A stretch of DNA of 64,000 nucleotides, taken from NCBI GenBank assembly GCA_028285685.1, contig JANQOR010000021.1, forward strand, positions 41,904 through 105,903, given 5' to 3'. Below, in pieces: positions 10,540 to 17,829 of this stretch. Both the position numbers and the translations under genes were made by a program. Origin of the DNA: Cyclobacteriaceae bacterium (GTDB lineage Bacteria; Bacteroidota; Bacteroidia; Cytophagales; Cyclobacteriaceae). The notes beneath the pieces were generated by a model. That model did no database searches. It saw only the letters and a list, made by a program, of their open reading frames with translations, and had not been told where the DNA came from. The stretch's first letter is position 1. The number at the start of each line of letters is the position of its first letter.

Positions 10540-11400
10540 ATGAAAAAAGAAGTATTAAAGATTGCAATACAAAAATCGGGACGGCTTAATGAGAAGAGCC
10601 TTGAGCTTCTTAAAGAATGTGGAATAAGCATTAACAATGGAGGCAAACTCATATCCTCATCTACAAACTTTCCGCTGGAGGTCTTCTATCTCAGAGATGA
10701 TGATATTCCACAATACGTAGCTGAAGGTGTTGCAGATATTGGCATGTTGGGAGAGAACGAAGTGCTAGAAAAAGACCAGAAAGTAGAGGTCATCGCAAAA
10801 CTGGATTTCTCAAAGTGTCGACTATCCCTGGCTGTTCGAAGAGAGGAAAATTACACTGATCTTTCTTGGTTTAGGGGAAAGAAAATAGCAACCAGTTACC
10901 CCCTGATTTTGAAGAAATTCCTACGTGAAGAAGCTATAGATGCTGAAGTCGAGACCATCGGGGGAAGTGTTGAAATTGCTCCGGGAATAGGGCTCTCAGA
11001 CGGGATTTTTGATATCGTAAGCACTGGAAGCACTCTCTTGGCCAATGGACTTAAAGAAGTAGAAGTCGTATTACAAAGTCAAGCGGTGCTTATTGGCAAC
11101 CCCAATCTTTTATCTGAAAAAAGAAGCATTGTGGAGAAACTTCTTTTTAGGATCCAAGCCGCGAAGAGTGCGAAAAGGAACAAATATATTTTGCTAAACG
11201 CACCAAATAAGAACCTTGATGCAATTATCAATTTGCTTCCCGGGATGAGGAGTCCTACAGTGATGCCACTGGCGGAAGAGGGTTGGAGTAGTCTACATAG
11301 CGTTATTGGGGAAGATGATTTCTGGGAAGTGATTGACCAGTTGAAAGATCGTGGAGCTGAGGGAATTCTCGTCTGTCCCATTGAAAAGATGATCGTCTGA
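10540..11400 (+). CDS. hisG: ATP phosphoribosyltransferase, long form
   Basis: First and feedback-controlled step of histidine synthesis: condenses ATP with PRPP to phosphoribosyl-ATP. At 286 residues it is the long (HisG-L) type with a C-terminal ACT-like histidine-binding domain (about residues 215-286, containing MRSPTVMPLAEEGW), so it does not need HisZ. The N-terminal part has IAIQKSGRLNEKSLELL (residues 8-24) and the PRPP-binding loop DIVSTGSTL (about 162-170). It is the first structural gene after the attenuator; hisD follows after 40 bp of AT-rich spacer. No sign of truncation. Confidence 0.96.
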   Translation: MKKEVLKIAIQKSGRLNEKSLELLKECGISINNGGKLISSSTNFPLEVFYLRDDDIPQYVAEGVADIGMLGENEVLEKDQKVEVIAKLDFSKCRLSLAVRREENYTDLSWFRGKKIATSYPLILKKFLREEAIDAEVETIGGSVEIAPGIGLSDGIFDIVSTGSTLLANGLKEVEVVLQSQAVLIGNPNLLSEKRSIVEKLLFRIQAAKSAKRNKYILLNAPNKNLDAIINLLPGMRSPTVMPLAEEGWSSLHSVIGEDDFWEVIDQLKDRGAEGILVCPIEKMIV

Positions 11401-11440
11401 GGTAAGAATTACGAACTGAGAATTAGGAACTAGAGTAGGA

Positions 11441-12736
11441 ATGAAGACAATTAGATATCCGAATAAATCAAAATGGGATGGGTTATGTGAGAGGCCATCT
11501 ATCAATTCAGAAAAGTTGACGAAGGAAGTCTCGCGAATAATGACCGACGTACAAATAAGAGGGAATGAAGCTTTGATCGAATTAGGAAAAAAATTCGATG
11601 GAGTAGACATTTCCAAAATGAAACTTGATCTAACAGATCAGGATTTTGCCATTGATCCTGAGTTAGCTGAAGCCATCAAAACTGCGGAGAAAAATATCTC
11701 AACGTTTCACGAAGCACAGAGGGAAGATTCATTAAAAATTGAAACTTCAACCGGAGTGACCTGTTGGAGAAAAAGTGTACCAATACAGCGGGTTGGGCTT
11801 TACATCCCAGGCGGATCAGCGCCACTTTTCTCAACACTGTTGATGTTGGCAATACCAGCACAGCTCGCTGGCTGTCAGGAAATTGTGGTATGTACACCCG
11901 CACAGAAAGATAAAAGTTCAGGAAAGTACTTTCTAAATGATACCATTGGATGGACATGTAAAAGGTTGGGTATCAACAAGGTTTATCTGGTAGGTGGAGC
12001 TCAGGCTATCGCTGCAATGACCTATGGAACCAAAACGATACCAAAGGTTGACAAAATATTCGGGCCAGGGAATCAATATGTGACGGAAGCGAAGCAACAA
12101 TCGCAAATGACTGGAACGGCCATTGACATGCCAGCTGGACCAAGTGAAGTTTTGGTGATCGCAGATGAAGCTGCTAACGCAGAGTTTGTCGCTGCTGACT
12201 TGCTAAGTCAAGCTGAACACGGTCCTGACAGTCAAGTCATACTTGTTTCCGACTCGGAACGATTAATACAGCAAACCGATGAAGAAGTTAAAAGGCAATT
12301 AGAAGATTTGCCTAGAAAAGAGGTAGCATCAGTTGCCCTCAAAAGCAGTAAATCGATACTTGTTAAAAGTCTTAATGAAGCGATGGAATTCAGTAATCGA
12401 TACGCTCCCGAGCATCTGATCATAGCTACTACAAACTGCGAGGAGCTATCAGGTACTGTGATCAGTGCAGGCAGTGTTTTCCTTGGTAAGTGGAGCTGTG
12501 AAAGTGCCGGTGACTATGCTAGCGGAACCAATCACACGCTTCCTACCAATGGCTATGCCGCTAGCTACAGTGGAGTGTCTCTGGACAGTTTTATTAAAAA
12601 AATCACTTTTCAACAATTGACAGAAAAAGGTCTTCAGCATCTTGGTCCAACCATAGAAAAGATGGCAGAAGCTGAGGGTTTAGGAGCACATAAGAATGCT
12701 GTTACTGTCAGATTAAACCAATTAAATCATGTTTGA
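11441..12736 (+). CDS. hisD: Histidinol dehydrogenase
   Basis: Zinc enzyme that oxidises L-histidinol to L-histidine in two NAD-dependent steps, the last reactions of the pathway. The 431-residue length is normal. Family landmarks: VGLYIPGGSAPLFSTLLM (about residues 117-134), FGPGNQYVTEAKQ (about 205-217), DMPAGPSEVLVIAD (about 228-241), the catalytic region LLSQAEHGPDSQ (about 254-265), PEHLII (about 324-329) and the C-terminal SGTNHTLPT with the metal histidine. It overlaps the next gene by 8 bp, so hisD and hisCB are probably translationally coupled. Confidence 0.97.
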   Translation: MKTIRYPNKSKWDGLCERPSINSEKLTKEVSRIMTDVQIRGNEALIELGKKFDGVDISKMKLDLTDQDFAIDPELAEAIKTAEKNISTFHEAQREDSLKIETSTGVTCWRKSVPIQRVGLYIPGGSAPLFSTLLMLAIPAQLAGCQEIVVCTPAQKDKSSGKYFLNDTIGWTCKRLGINKVYLVGGAQAIAAMTYGTKTIPKVDKIFGPGNQYVTEAKQQSQMTGTAIDMPAGPSEVLVIADEAANAEFVAADLLSQAEHGPDSQVILVSDSERLIQQTDEEVKRQLEDLPRKEVASVALKSSKSILVKSLNEAMEFSNRYAPEHLIIATTNCEELSGTVISAGSVFLGKWSCESAGDYASGTNHTLPTNGYAASYSGVSLDSFIKKITFQQLTEKGLQHLGPTIEKMAEAEGLGAHKNAVTVRLNQLNHV

Positions 12737-14336
12737 TTTAGAAAAGAACATAAGGCCCAATATCAGGAATCTAAAACCGTATCAAAGTGCAAGAGATGAA
12801 TTTGCAGGATTAGCTGAAGTAGCACTAGACGCAAATGAAAATCCATTTGGTTTTGGCCTAAATCGATATCCTGATGCTGGGATGAAGAAGCTCAAGTCGA
12901 AGTTCGCGGCATTTAGAGGAGTCAAAGCAGATCGCCTGATTTTCGGAAATGGCAGTGATGAGATAATCGATTTACTGATTCGTACGTTTTGTGAGCCAGG
13001 GAACGATCAGATCCTAATTTTTCCGCCAACGTTCGGAATGTATCGGGTATGTGCTAATATCAACAATGTTGGTATCATTGAAAAAAGCCAGACTGCTGAA
13101 TTTCAAATAGACTTTGAGCAATTGAGACCCTCACTTGATGATCCCAGTCTAAAACTGATTTTTATCTGTTCTCCCAACAACCCGACCGGAAATACGATAG
13201 AAAAGGAAACGATCGTAAACATCGCAAAAAGCTTCGATGGAATCGTGGTTTTAGATGAAGCCTATATCGATTTTGGAGGAGCAAGTATGATTGATGAATC
13301 AATTCCCAACTTATTCATCCTTCAGACTTTCAGCAAAGCGCTCGGATTGGCAGGTATTCGCCTTGGAGTAGGAATTGGAGCTAGTGAGGTGATTGCAGTT
13401 TTAAACAAGGTAAAGCCACCTTACAACATCAATACACTCACCCAGCAAAGGGCAGTGGAAGCATTGAGTAAAACGGAGGAAACTAAGAGGCAGGTTGCTT
13501 CCATTGTGAGTGAACGTGACAAGCTGAGCCAAAAACTGTCCTCTATCAATGGAATTAGGAATATCTATCCCTCAAAGGCCAATTTCTTATTGGTCGAAAT
13601 TGAAAACGCAGCTCTAACCTATACTTCACTTTGTGAAAAAGGTATCATTGTTAGGGACCGATCAAAAGAAATCGAAAACACGTTAAGGATCACAGTAGGA
13701 TCACCAGACGAAAATGCCCGCTTGATTGCAGCATTAAGGGAAGAAGATCATGTTCCTGTCGGCAGGGTTGGAAAATGCGTTCGGAGTACTTCTGAAACAC
13801 AAATCCTCGCTGACGTAAATCTTGACGATCCTTCAAACACGTTCATCAATACAGGGATTCCCTTCTTTGATCATATGCTCGAGCAAATTGCTCGGCATGG
13901 GTCTCTGGGTCTCAATGTAATTTCAAATGGTGATCTATACATCGATCCTCATCACACGATTGAAGACACTGCCTTAGCCCTTGGGTCTGCATTTAACGAT
14001 GCTCTAGGCGAAAGAAAAGGAATAGAAAGGTACGGGTTTCTGCTCCCCATGGATGATTCTCTTGCCCAGGTTGGAATCGACTTTGGTGGTCGGCCCTGGT
14101 TGGAATGGGAAGCAACCTTCAGGGCAACGCATGTTGGAGAAATGCCGACTGAAATGGTTTCACATTTCTTCAAGTCCTTCACAGATACCGCCAGGTGCAA
14201 CTTGAATATAAAGGTAGAGGGTGACAATGATCATCATAAAATAGAATCCATATTTAAGGCTTTTGCGAGAGCTATAAAGATGGCAGTACGAAAAGATGAG
14301 AGTGGAATTTTGCCCAGCACTAAGGGGAAATTGTAG
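12729..14336 (+). CDS. hisC-hisB: Fused histidinol-phosphate aminotransferase / imidazoleglycerol-phosphate dehydratase
   Basis: One 535-residue frame holding two histidine enzymes. Residues 1 to about 341 are a complete HisC, a PLP-dependent class I/II aminotransferase: NGSDEIIDLL, SPNNPTGNT, VVLDEAYIDFGG and the Schiff-base lysine in TFSKALGLAGIRLG. Residues about 350-535 are a complete dehydratase (HisB C-terminal type): FFDHMLEQIARHG, DPHHTIEDTALALG, MDDSLAQVGIDFGGRPW, HFFKSFTDTARCNLN and the closing LPSTKGKL. Only some ten residues (about 342-351) join them. In related bacteria HisB normally carries an N-terminal HAD-type histidinol-phosphatase; that domain is absent here. The frame is continuous, with no sign of a sequencing frameshift. 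A fusion by loss of the phosphatase domain is the likely origin, and another gene must supply histidinol-phosphate phosphatase. Confidence 0.93.
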   Translation: MFDLEKNIRPNIRNLKPYQSARDEFAGLAEVALDANENPFGFGLNRYPDAGMKKLKSKFAAFRGVKADRLIFGNGSDEIIDLLIRTFCEPGNDQILIFPPTFGMYRVCANINNVGIIEKSQTAEFQIDFEQLRPSLDDPSLKLIFICSPNNPTGNTIEKETIVNIAKSFDGIVVLDEAYIDFGGASMIDESIPNLFILQTFSKALGLAGIRLGVGIGASEVIAVLNKVKPPYNINTLTQQRAVEALSKTEETKRQVASIVSERDKLSQKLSSINGIRNIYPSKANFLLVEIENAALTYTSLCEKGIIVRDRSKEIENTLRITVGSPDENARLIAALREEDHVPVGRVGKCVRSTSETQILADVNLDDPSNTFINTGIPFFDHMLEQIARHGSLGLNVISNGDLYIDPHHTIEDTALALGSAFNDALGERKGIERYGFLLPMDDSLAQVGIDFGGRPWLEWEATFRATHVGEMPTEMVSHFFKSFTDTARCNLNIKVEGDNDHHKIESIFKAFARAIKMAVRKDESGILPSTKGKL

Positions 14337-14368
14337 AATTAAAATTGAGAATTGACAATTAAGAAATT

Positions 14369-14950
14369 GTGATTGGAGTAGTGAAATACAACGCTGGAAA
14401 CATTGGGTCGCTTGTCAATGCCCTGGATCGGCTTGGCGTCGATTCAAAGTTAACCGATGACCCGGATGAGCTAAGATCCGCTGAAAAAGTAATCTTCCCT
14501 GGGGTCGGCGAGGCGAGTTCAGCGATGCGGTATCTGAAGGAACGTACGCTCGACCAAGTAATCAAGTCCTTAAATCAACCGTTTCTTGGCATTTGCCTGG
14601 GCATGCAACTTATGTGTGAATACTCTGAAGAAAACAGCACTGAATGCCTTGGCATCTTTGACGAGGCAGTGAAGCGTTTTCCAGTGGGCGAGATCGTTCC
14701 ACACATGGGCTGGAACAATTTTATTTCCCACAGCGGTGTTTTGTTTGAAGGAATTTCAGCTGTTGACTGCATGTATTTTGTTCACAGCTATTTTGTGGAA
14801 GTGGGTCCCGATTCAATAGCTACCACGGACTACGTCCTGCCTTTTTCCTCAGGATTGAAAAGAGAGAACTTTTTTGGTGTTCAGTTTCATCCCGAAAAAT
14901 CCGGAGACGTAGGACAGAAGTTGCTCGAGAACTTTTTAAAAATCAAATAA
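14369..14950 (+). CDS. hisH: Imidazole glycerol phosphate synthase, glutaminase subunit
   Basis: Class I glutamine amidotransferase that supplies ammonia to HisF. The 193-residue protein starts at GTG (MIGVVKYNAGNIGSL), and no in-frame ATG lies before the conserved N-terminus. The catalytic triad is complete: Cys in FLGICLGMQLM (about residue 76) and His-Glu in GVQFHPEKS (about 173-175). VIFPGVGEASSAM is the conserved oxyanion-side loop. It lies 32 bp after hisCB, in a spacer with short AATTG/CAATT inverted repeats. Confidence 0.95.
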   Translation: MIGVVKYNAGNIGSLVNALDRLGVDSKLTDDPDELRSAEKVIFPGVGEASSAMRYLKERTLDQVIKSLNQPFLGICLGMQLMCEYSEENSTECLGIFDEAVKRFPVGEIVPHMGWNNFISHSGVLFEGISAVDCMYFVHSYFVEVGPDSIATTDYVLPFSSGLKRENFFGVQFHPEKSGDVGQKLLENFLKIK

Positions 14951-15040
14951 AGTGACGCAAAAAGAGATAGCAAGATATTTTTCGATTTTAGATTTTCTCG
15001 ATTTCCATCCAATCGAATCAATCAAAAAAAATTCTAGAAA
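14951..15040 (+). repeat. Intergenic repeat, CGATT/AATCG type (copy A)
   Basis: The hisH-hisA spacer contains TTCGATTTTAGATTT at 14981-14995 followed by CCAATCGAATCAATC at 15009-15023. The same two motifs, in the same order, occur between hisF and hisI and downstream of the response regulator at 34.6 kb, so this looks like a dispersed small palindromic family. No gene is present. Confidence 0.55.
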
Positions 15041-15808
15041 ATGCGAATAATTCCAGCCATAGATATCATCGAAGGAAAATGTGTCCGACTTTCAAAAGGG
15101 GACTTTCAAACGAAAAAAATCTACAACGAGGATCCACTGGAAGTAGCTAAATCGTTCGAAGGAGCAGGTCTTAAATATCTACATCTAGTTGATCTGGACG
15201 GTGCGAAAACAAACCACATTGTCAATTGGAGAGTTCTTGAAAAACTAGCTACGAAGACAGGACTAACCATTGATTTCGGTGGTGGTTTAAAAGCGAATGA
15301 TGATCTAAGAGTTGCCTTCGAATGCGGAGCAAGTCAAGTGACGGGCGGAAGCATAGCAGTCAAAGATCCTGCGCTTTTCGAATCCTGGTTAGTTGCTTAC
15401 GGAAGCAGCAAAATCATTCTTGGAGCTGATGCCCTGGAAGGCAAGATATCCGTATCCGGATGGCAGGAAAGTACAGAGGAATCCATTGAGGACTTTATCA
15501 AGAGCTATATAGAGAAGGGAATTGAGTACGTCATATCCACAGACATTTCAAAGGATGGAATGCTTGAAGGTCCTTCGATTGAACTGTACGAGAAGATCAT
15601 GGCCCAATCACCGGGATTGAAATTGATTGCAAGCGGAGGAATTTCATCCATTGATGATTTAATACAGCTAAAGAACTTAGGGTTGGACGGAGCTATTGTT
15701 GGGAAGGCGATTTATGAGGACAGAATAAGCTTAAAAGAATTGCACGAGCTCTCCCCTGACCCCTCTCTTACAAGAGAGGGGAAGAATTTCAGAGAAATTC
15801 AGGGGTGA
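15041..15808 (+). CDS. hisA: ProFAR isomerase with repeat-derived C-terminal tail
   Basis: 1-(5-phosphoribosyl)-5-[(5-phosphoribosylamino)methylideneamino]imidazole-4-carboxamide isomerase, a TIM-barrel enzyme of the fourth histidine step. Typical features: [17 protein letters not shown] with the catalytic Asp8, VDLDGAK, DFGGGLK, the second catalytic Asp in STDISKDGM (about residue 169) and [12 protein letters not shown]. The natural protein should end near residue 237 (ISLKELHEL). Residues 238-255 ([18 protein letters not shown]) are encoded by a palindromic element at 15751-15809. The catalytic barrel is intact, so the enzyme is probably functional. Its 3' third is copied twice downstream. 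Confidence 0.93.
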   Translation: MRIIPAIDIIEGKCVRLSKGDFQTKKIYNEDPLEVAKSFEGAGLKYLHLVDLDGAKTNHIVNWRVLEKLATKTGLTIDFGGGLKANDDLRVAFECGASQVTGGSIAVKDPALFESWLVAYGSSKIILGADALEGKISVSGWQESTEESIEDFIKSYIEKGIEYVISTDISKDGMLEGPSIELYEKIMAQSPGLKLIASGGISSIDDLIQLKNLGLDGAIVGKAIYEDRISLKELHELSPDPSLTREGKNFREIQG

Positions 15809-15809
15809 G
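15751..15809 (+). repeat. REP-like double-hairpin element inside the hisA 3' end (copy 1)
   Basis: The element contains a perfect 10-bp hairpin (CCCCTCTCTT at 15760-15769 with AAGAGAGGGG at 15772-15781), a second perfect 7-bp hairpin (GAATTTC at 15784-15790 with GAAATTC at 15794-15800), and an enclosing stem CCCCTGA (15753-15759) with TCAGGGG (15799-15805). It resembles the CCCCTCTC...GAGAGGGG palindromes scattered in many bacterial genomes. It supplies the last 18 codons and the stop of hisA. Confidence 0.8.
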
Positions 15810-15824
15810 TTATATATCAATAAC

Positions 15825-16058
15825 ATGACATTAAAAAAGCGAATAATTCTTACACGTGACATGGTTCAGAGACTAGCTGAAAGCGGAGGAATTTCATCCA
15901 TTGATGACTTGATCAGGTTGCAAGAACTCGGATTGGAAGGAGCTATCGTTGGGAAGGCGATTTATGAGGACAGGACAAGCTTAAAAAAATTGCACGAACT
16001 CTCCCCTTACCCCTCTCTTTCAAGAGAGGGGAAGAATTTCGGAGAAATTCAGGGGTGA
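15825..16058 (+). pseudogene. Chimeric hisF-start/hisA-end fragment (copy 2)
   Basis: A 77-codon frame that begins with the first seven codons of hisF (MTLKKRI), passes through about a dozen unmatched residues (around LTRDMVQRLAES) and continues with the last third of HisA (GGISSIDDL through [10 protein letters not shown]) plus the palindrome-derived tail. It lacks both catalytic aspartates of HisA and nearly all of HisF, so it cannot be an enzyme. It is open and could be translated as a short peptide. It sits between hisA and hisF in the operon transcript and looks like duplication debris. Confidence 0.85.
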
Positions 16059-16059
16059 G
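16001..16059 (+). repeat. REP-like double-hairpin element (copy 2)
   Basis: Same two-hairpin structure as copy 1, with CTCCCCTTAC at the left end in place of CTCCCCTGAC, so the outer stem is weaker. The loop of the first hairpin also changes from AC to TC. It forms the 3' end of the chimeric fragment. Confidence 0.75.
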
Positions 16060-16074
16060 TTAGATATCAATAAC

Positions 16075-16307
16075 ATGACATTAAAAAAAGAATAATTCTT
16101 ACACGTGACATGGTTCAGAGACTAGCTGAAAGCGGAGGAATTTCATCCATTGATGATTTGATCAGGTTGCAAGAACTCGGATTGGAAGAAGCTATCGTTG
16201 GGAAGGCGATTTATGAGGACAGGACAAGCTTAAAAGAATTGCACGAACTCTCCCCTTACCCCTCTCTTTCAAGAGAGGGGAAGAATTTCGAAGAAATTCA
16301 GGGGTGA
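16075..16307 (+). pseudogene. Chimeric hisF-start/hisA-end fragment, frameshifted (copy 3)
   Basis: Second duplicate of the same chimeric unit. A one-base loss in the hisF-derived poly-A stretch after 16075 (AAAAAAAG instead of AAAAAAGCG) puts the hisF start out of frame with the HisA part. The HisA-derived frame is open from an ATG at 16110 ([17 protein letters not shown]) to 16307, 65 codons. The frame loss shows that the fragment is not under selection for the chimeric product. Confidence 0.85.
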
Positions 16308-16308
16308 G
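16250..16308 (+). repeat. REP-like double-hairpin element (copy 3)
   Basis: Third copy of the palindromic element, carrying the same CTTAC left end as copy 2. It lies 15 bp upstream of the functional hisF start, so the hairpins could influence hisF translation or transcript stability. Confidence 0.75.
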
Positions 16309-16323
16309 TTAAATATCAATAAC

Positions 16324-17082
16324 ATGACATTAAAAAAAAGAATCATACCCTGCCTCGATATTAAAGACGGGCAAACGGTGAAAGGTGTCAATTTTGTAGA
16401 CATACAGAAGGCTGGAGATCCTTTGGAATTGGCGAAGAGGTACGTCAAAGAAGGTGCGGATGAATTGGTCTTTCTGGACATTACTGCAACGGTGGAAGGA
16501 AGGAAAACTTTCACTGAGCTGGTCAAACGCATCTCCAAAGAGATCAACATTCCCTTTACCGTTGGCGGTGGGATCGGCACTGTAGATGATGCAAGAAACT
16601 TACTCCGGGCGGGAGCTGACAAAGTCAGCATAAACTCTGCTGCGGTTAAAAACCCTCAACTAATTCGTGAAATTTCAACCGAATTTGGAAGCCAATTTTT
16701 AGTGGTCGCGATTGACGCTGGACTAGTAGACAATGAATGGAAGGTCTTTGTAAAAGGCGGTCGGGAGTCTACGGAGCTTGACGTCCTAAAGTGGGCAAAA
16801 AAAGCAGAAAAGCTGGGGGCTGGTGAAATCTTACTGACCTCCATGCAACACGATGGAACTAAAGACGGTTTTGCGATTGAACTTACCCGTCAGCTCACGG
16901 ACCAATTGAGCATACCTGTAATTGCTTCAGGTGGTGCCGGGGCAAAAGCGCACTTTTCTGACGTTTTCAAACAGACCAATGCGACTGGGGCACTGGCCGC
17001 TAGCGTTTTTCATTTCGGAGAAATCGCAATTCCTGAGCTAAAAAGTTACCTAAAAAGTGAACAGTTAGAAGTACGAATCTAG
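16324..17082 (+). CDS. hisF: Imidazole glycerol phosphate synthase, cyclase subunit
   Basis: TIM-barrel cyclase that uses ammonia from HisH to form imidazole glycerol phosphate and AICAR. The 252-residue length is normal. Visible motifs: [21 protein letters not shown] with catalytic Asp (about residue 11), [44 protein letters not shown], the second catalytic Asp in [12 protein letters not shown] (about residue 130) and [13 protein letters not shown]. The start at 16324 follows the third copy of the junction repeat, and the first codons are part of that repeat. Confidence 0.96.
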   Translation: MTLKKRIIPCLDIKDGQTVKGVNFVDIQKAGDPLELAKRYVKEGADELVFLDITATVEGRKTFTELVKRISKEINIPFTVGGGIGTVDDARNLLRAGADKVSINSAAVKNPQLIREISTEFGSQFLVVAIDAGLVDNEWKVFVKGGRESTELDVLKWAKKAEKLGAGEILLTSMQHDGTKDGFAIELTRQLTDQLSIPVIASGGAGAKAHFSDVFKQTNATGALAASVFHFGEIAIPELKSYLKSEQLEVRI

Positions 17083-17191
17083 ACTCAGATTGATTCGATT
17101 TTAGATTTGACCAAACTTACAGCGTGCTTCAAGAGCGAAAAAATCATAAAATCTCCCAATCGAATAAATCAGCAAATCACAAATTGAAAAA
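17083..17191 (+). repeat. Intergenic repeat, CGATT/AATCG type (copy B)
   Basis: The hisF-hisI spacer carries GATTCGATTTTAGATTT at 17092-17108 and CCCAATCGAATAAATC at 17155-17170, the same inverted motif pair seen in the hisH-hisA spacer and at 34.6 kb. No ORF is present. The two motifs can pair imperfectly, so the transcript may form a long weak stem. Confidence 0.5.
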
Positions 17192-17770
17192 ATGGAACAA
17201 CAGGACCTTACACCGGCTATTATCCAACATGCACAAACCGGTCAAGTGCTGATGCTTGGCTATGTAAACGATGAGTCACTTGCTAAAACGAAAAATGCAG
17301 GTCGGGTAACATTTTATAGTAGATCTAAGCAAAGGTTGTGGACCAAGGGAGAAACGTCCGGAAATTTCCTCAATGTGGTCTCGATCCAGGAAGATTGTGA
17401 TCGAGACACTTTTCTGATCAAAGTAATTCCAGAAGGAGAAACATGTCACAAAGGTACTTACACCTGCTTTGGGGAAAAAGAGCCTCACGGATTCCTGTAT
17501 GAACTTCAACACGTGATCCAGAATCGAAAGAAAAATCCAATGAAGGGTTCGTACACATCTGAGCTATTCCAGGTGGGAACAAAAAAGATCGCACAAAAGG
17601 TAGGCGAAGAAGCCACTGAAGTCATTTTGGAAGCTATGTCTAAAAACAAAACCCTATTGATCGAAGAGTCTTCTGATCTGCTCTATCACCTGTTGGTGCT
17701 GCTTATTGATCAACAAGTGGATCTCGGAGAGGTAGAAAGAGCACTCATGAAGCGACATCAACCACGATAA
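17192..17770 (+). CDS. hisI: Bifunctional phosphoribosyl-AMP cyclohydrolase / phosphoribosyl-ATP pyrophosphatase
   Basis: HisIE fusion catalysing steps two and three of histidine synthesis. Residues 1 to about 98 are the cyclohydrolase: LTPAIIQHAQTGQVLMLGYV, a TFYSRSKQRLWTKGETSGN segment, the metal site EDCDRDT and the second cysteine pair in TCHKGTYTCFG. Residues about 105-192 are the MazG-like pyrophosphatase: KIAQKVGEEATEVILEA and EESSDLLYHLLVLL. This fused form is standard in the group. It is the last gene of the operon, and a hairpin follows 17 bp after its stop. Confidence 0.95.
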   Translation: MEQQDLTPAIIQHAQTGQVLMLGYVNDESLAKTKNAGRVTFYSRSKQRLWTKGETSGNFLNVVSIQEDCDRDTFLIKVIPEGETCHKGTYTCFGEKEPHGFLYELQHVIQNRKKNPMKGSYTSELFQVGTKKIAQKVGEEATEVILEAMSKNKTLLIEESSDLLYHLLVLLIDQQVDLGEVERALMKRHQPR

Positions 17771-17786
17771 GCTGTTTACGGTCAAA

Positions 17787-17820
17787 ATTCAGATCGCCAG
17801 ACTTAACTGACGATCTGAAT
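17787..17820. terminator. Bidirectional terminator between hisI and the FnIII lipoprotein gene
   Basis: ATTCAGATCG (17787-17796) pairs perfectly with CGATCTGAAT (17811-17820), with an inner CAG/CTG extension. It sits between two convergent stop codons. On the minus strand the stem is followed by TTTT; on the plus strand the T-run is poor, so it is stronger for the minus-strand gene. Confidence 0.65.
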
Positions 17821-17829
17821 GTGGCAAGA

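Larger units (their letters stand above)
15632..16345 (+). repeat. Tandem repeat of about 250 bp across the hisA/hisF junction
   Basis: Three successive copies start at 15632, 15882 and 16131 (periods 250 and 249 bp). Each contains the last part of hisA (from GGISSIDDL), the palindromic element, the spacer and the first codons of hisF (ATGACATTAAAAAA at 15825, 16075 and 16324). Copies 2 and 3 are joined to the preceding hisF start by about 36 bp (TTCTTACACGTGACATGGTT and following) not found in hisA or hisF as visible here. Copies 2 and 3 resemble each other more than copy 1 (TTACCCCTCTCTTTC versus TGACCCCTCTCTTAC), so the later step duplicated an already rearranged unit. Copy 3 runs into the intact hisF and diverges after its first codons. 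Confidence 0.95.

Noticed and set aside
12729-14336. hisC-hisB fusion as a sequencing frameshift or missed stop
   Set aside because: The frame is continuous and both domains are complete; a frameshift would not remove a phosphatase domain. An assembly error cannot be excluded but is not suggested by the sequence.
15632-16345. CRISPR-like array at the hisA/hisF junction
   Set aside because: Only three copies of a 250-bp unit made of coding sequence and a palindrome, with no short repeats and variable spacers, and no cas genes nearby.
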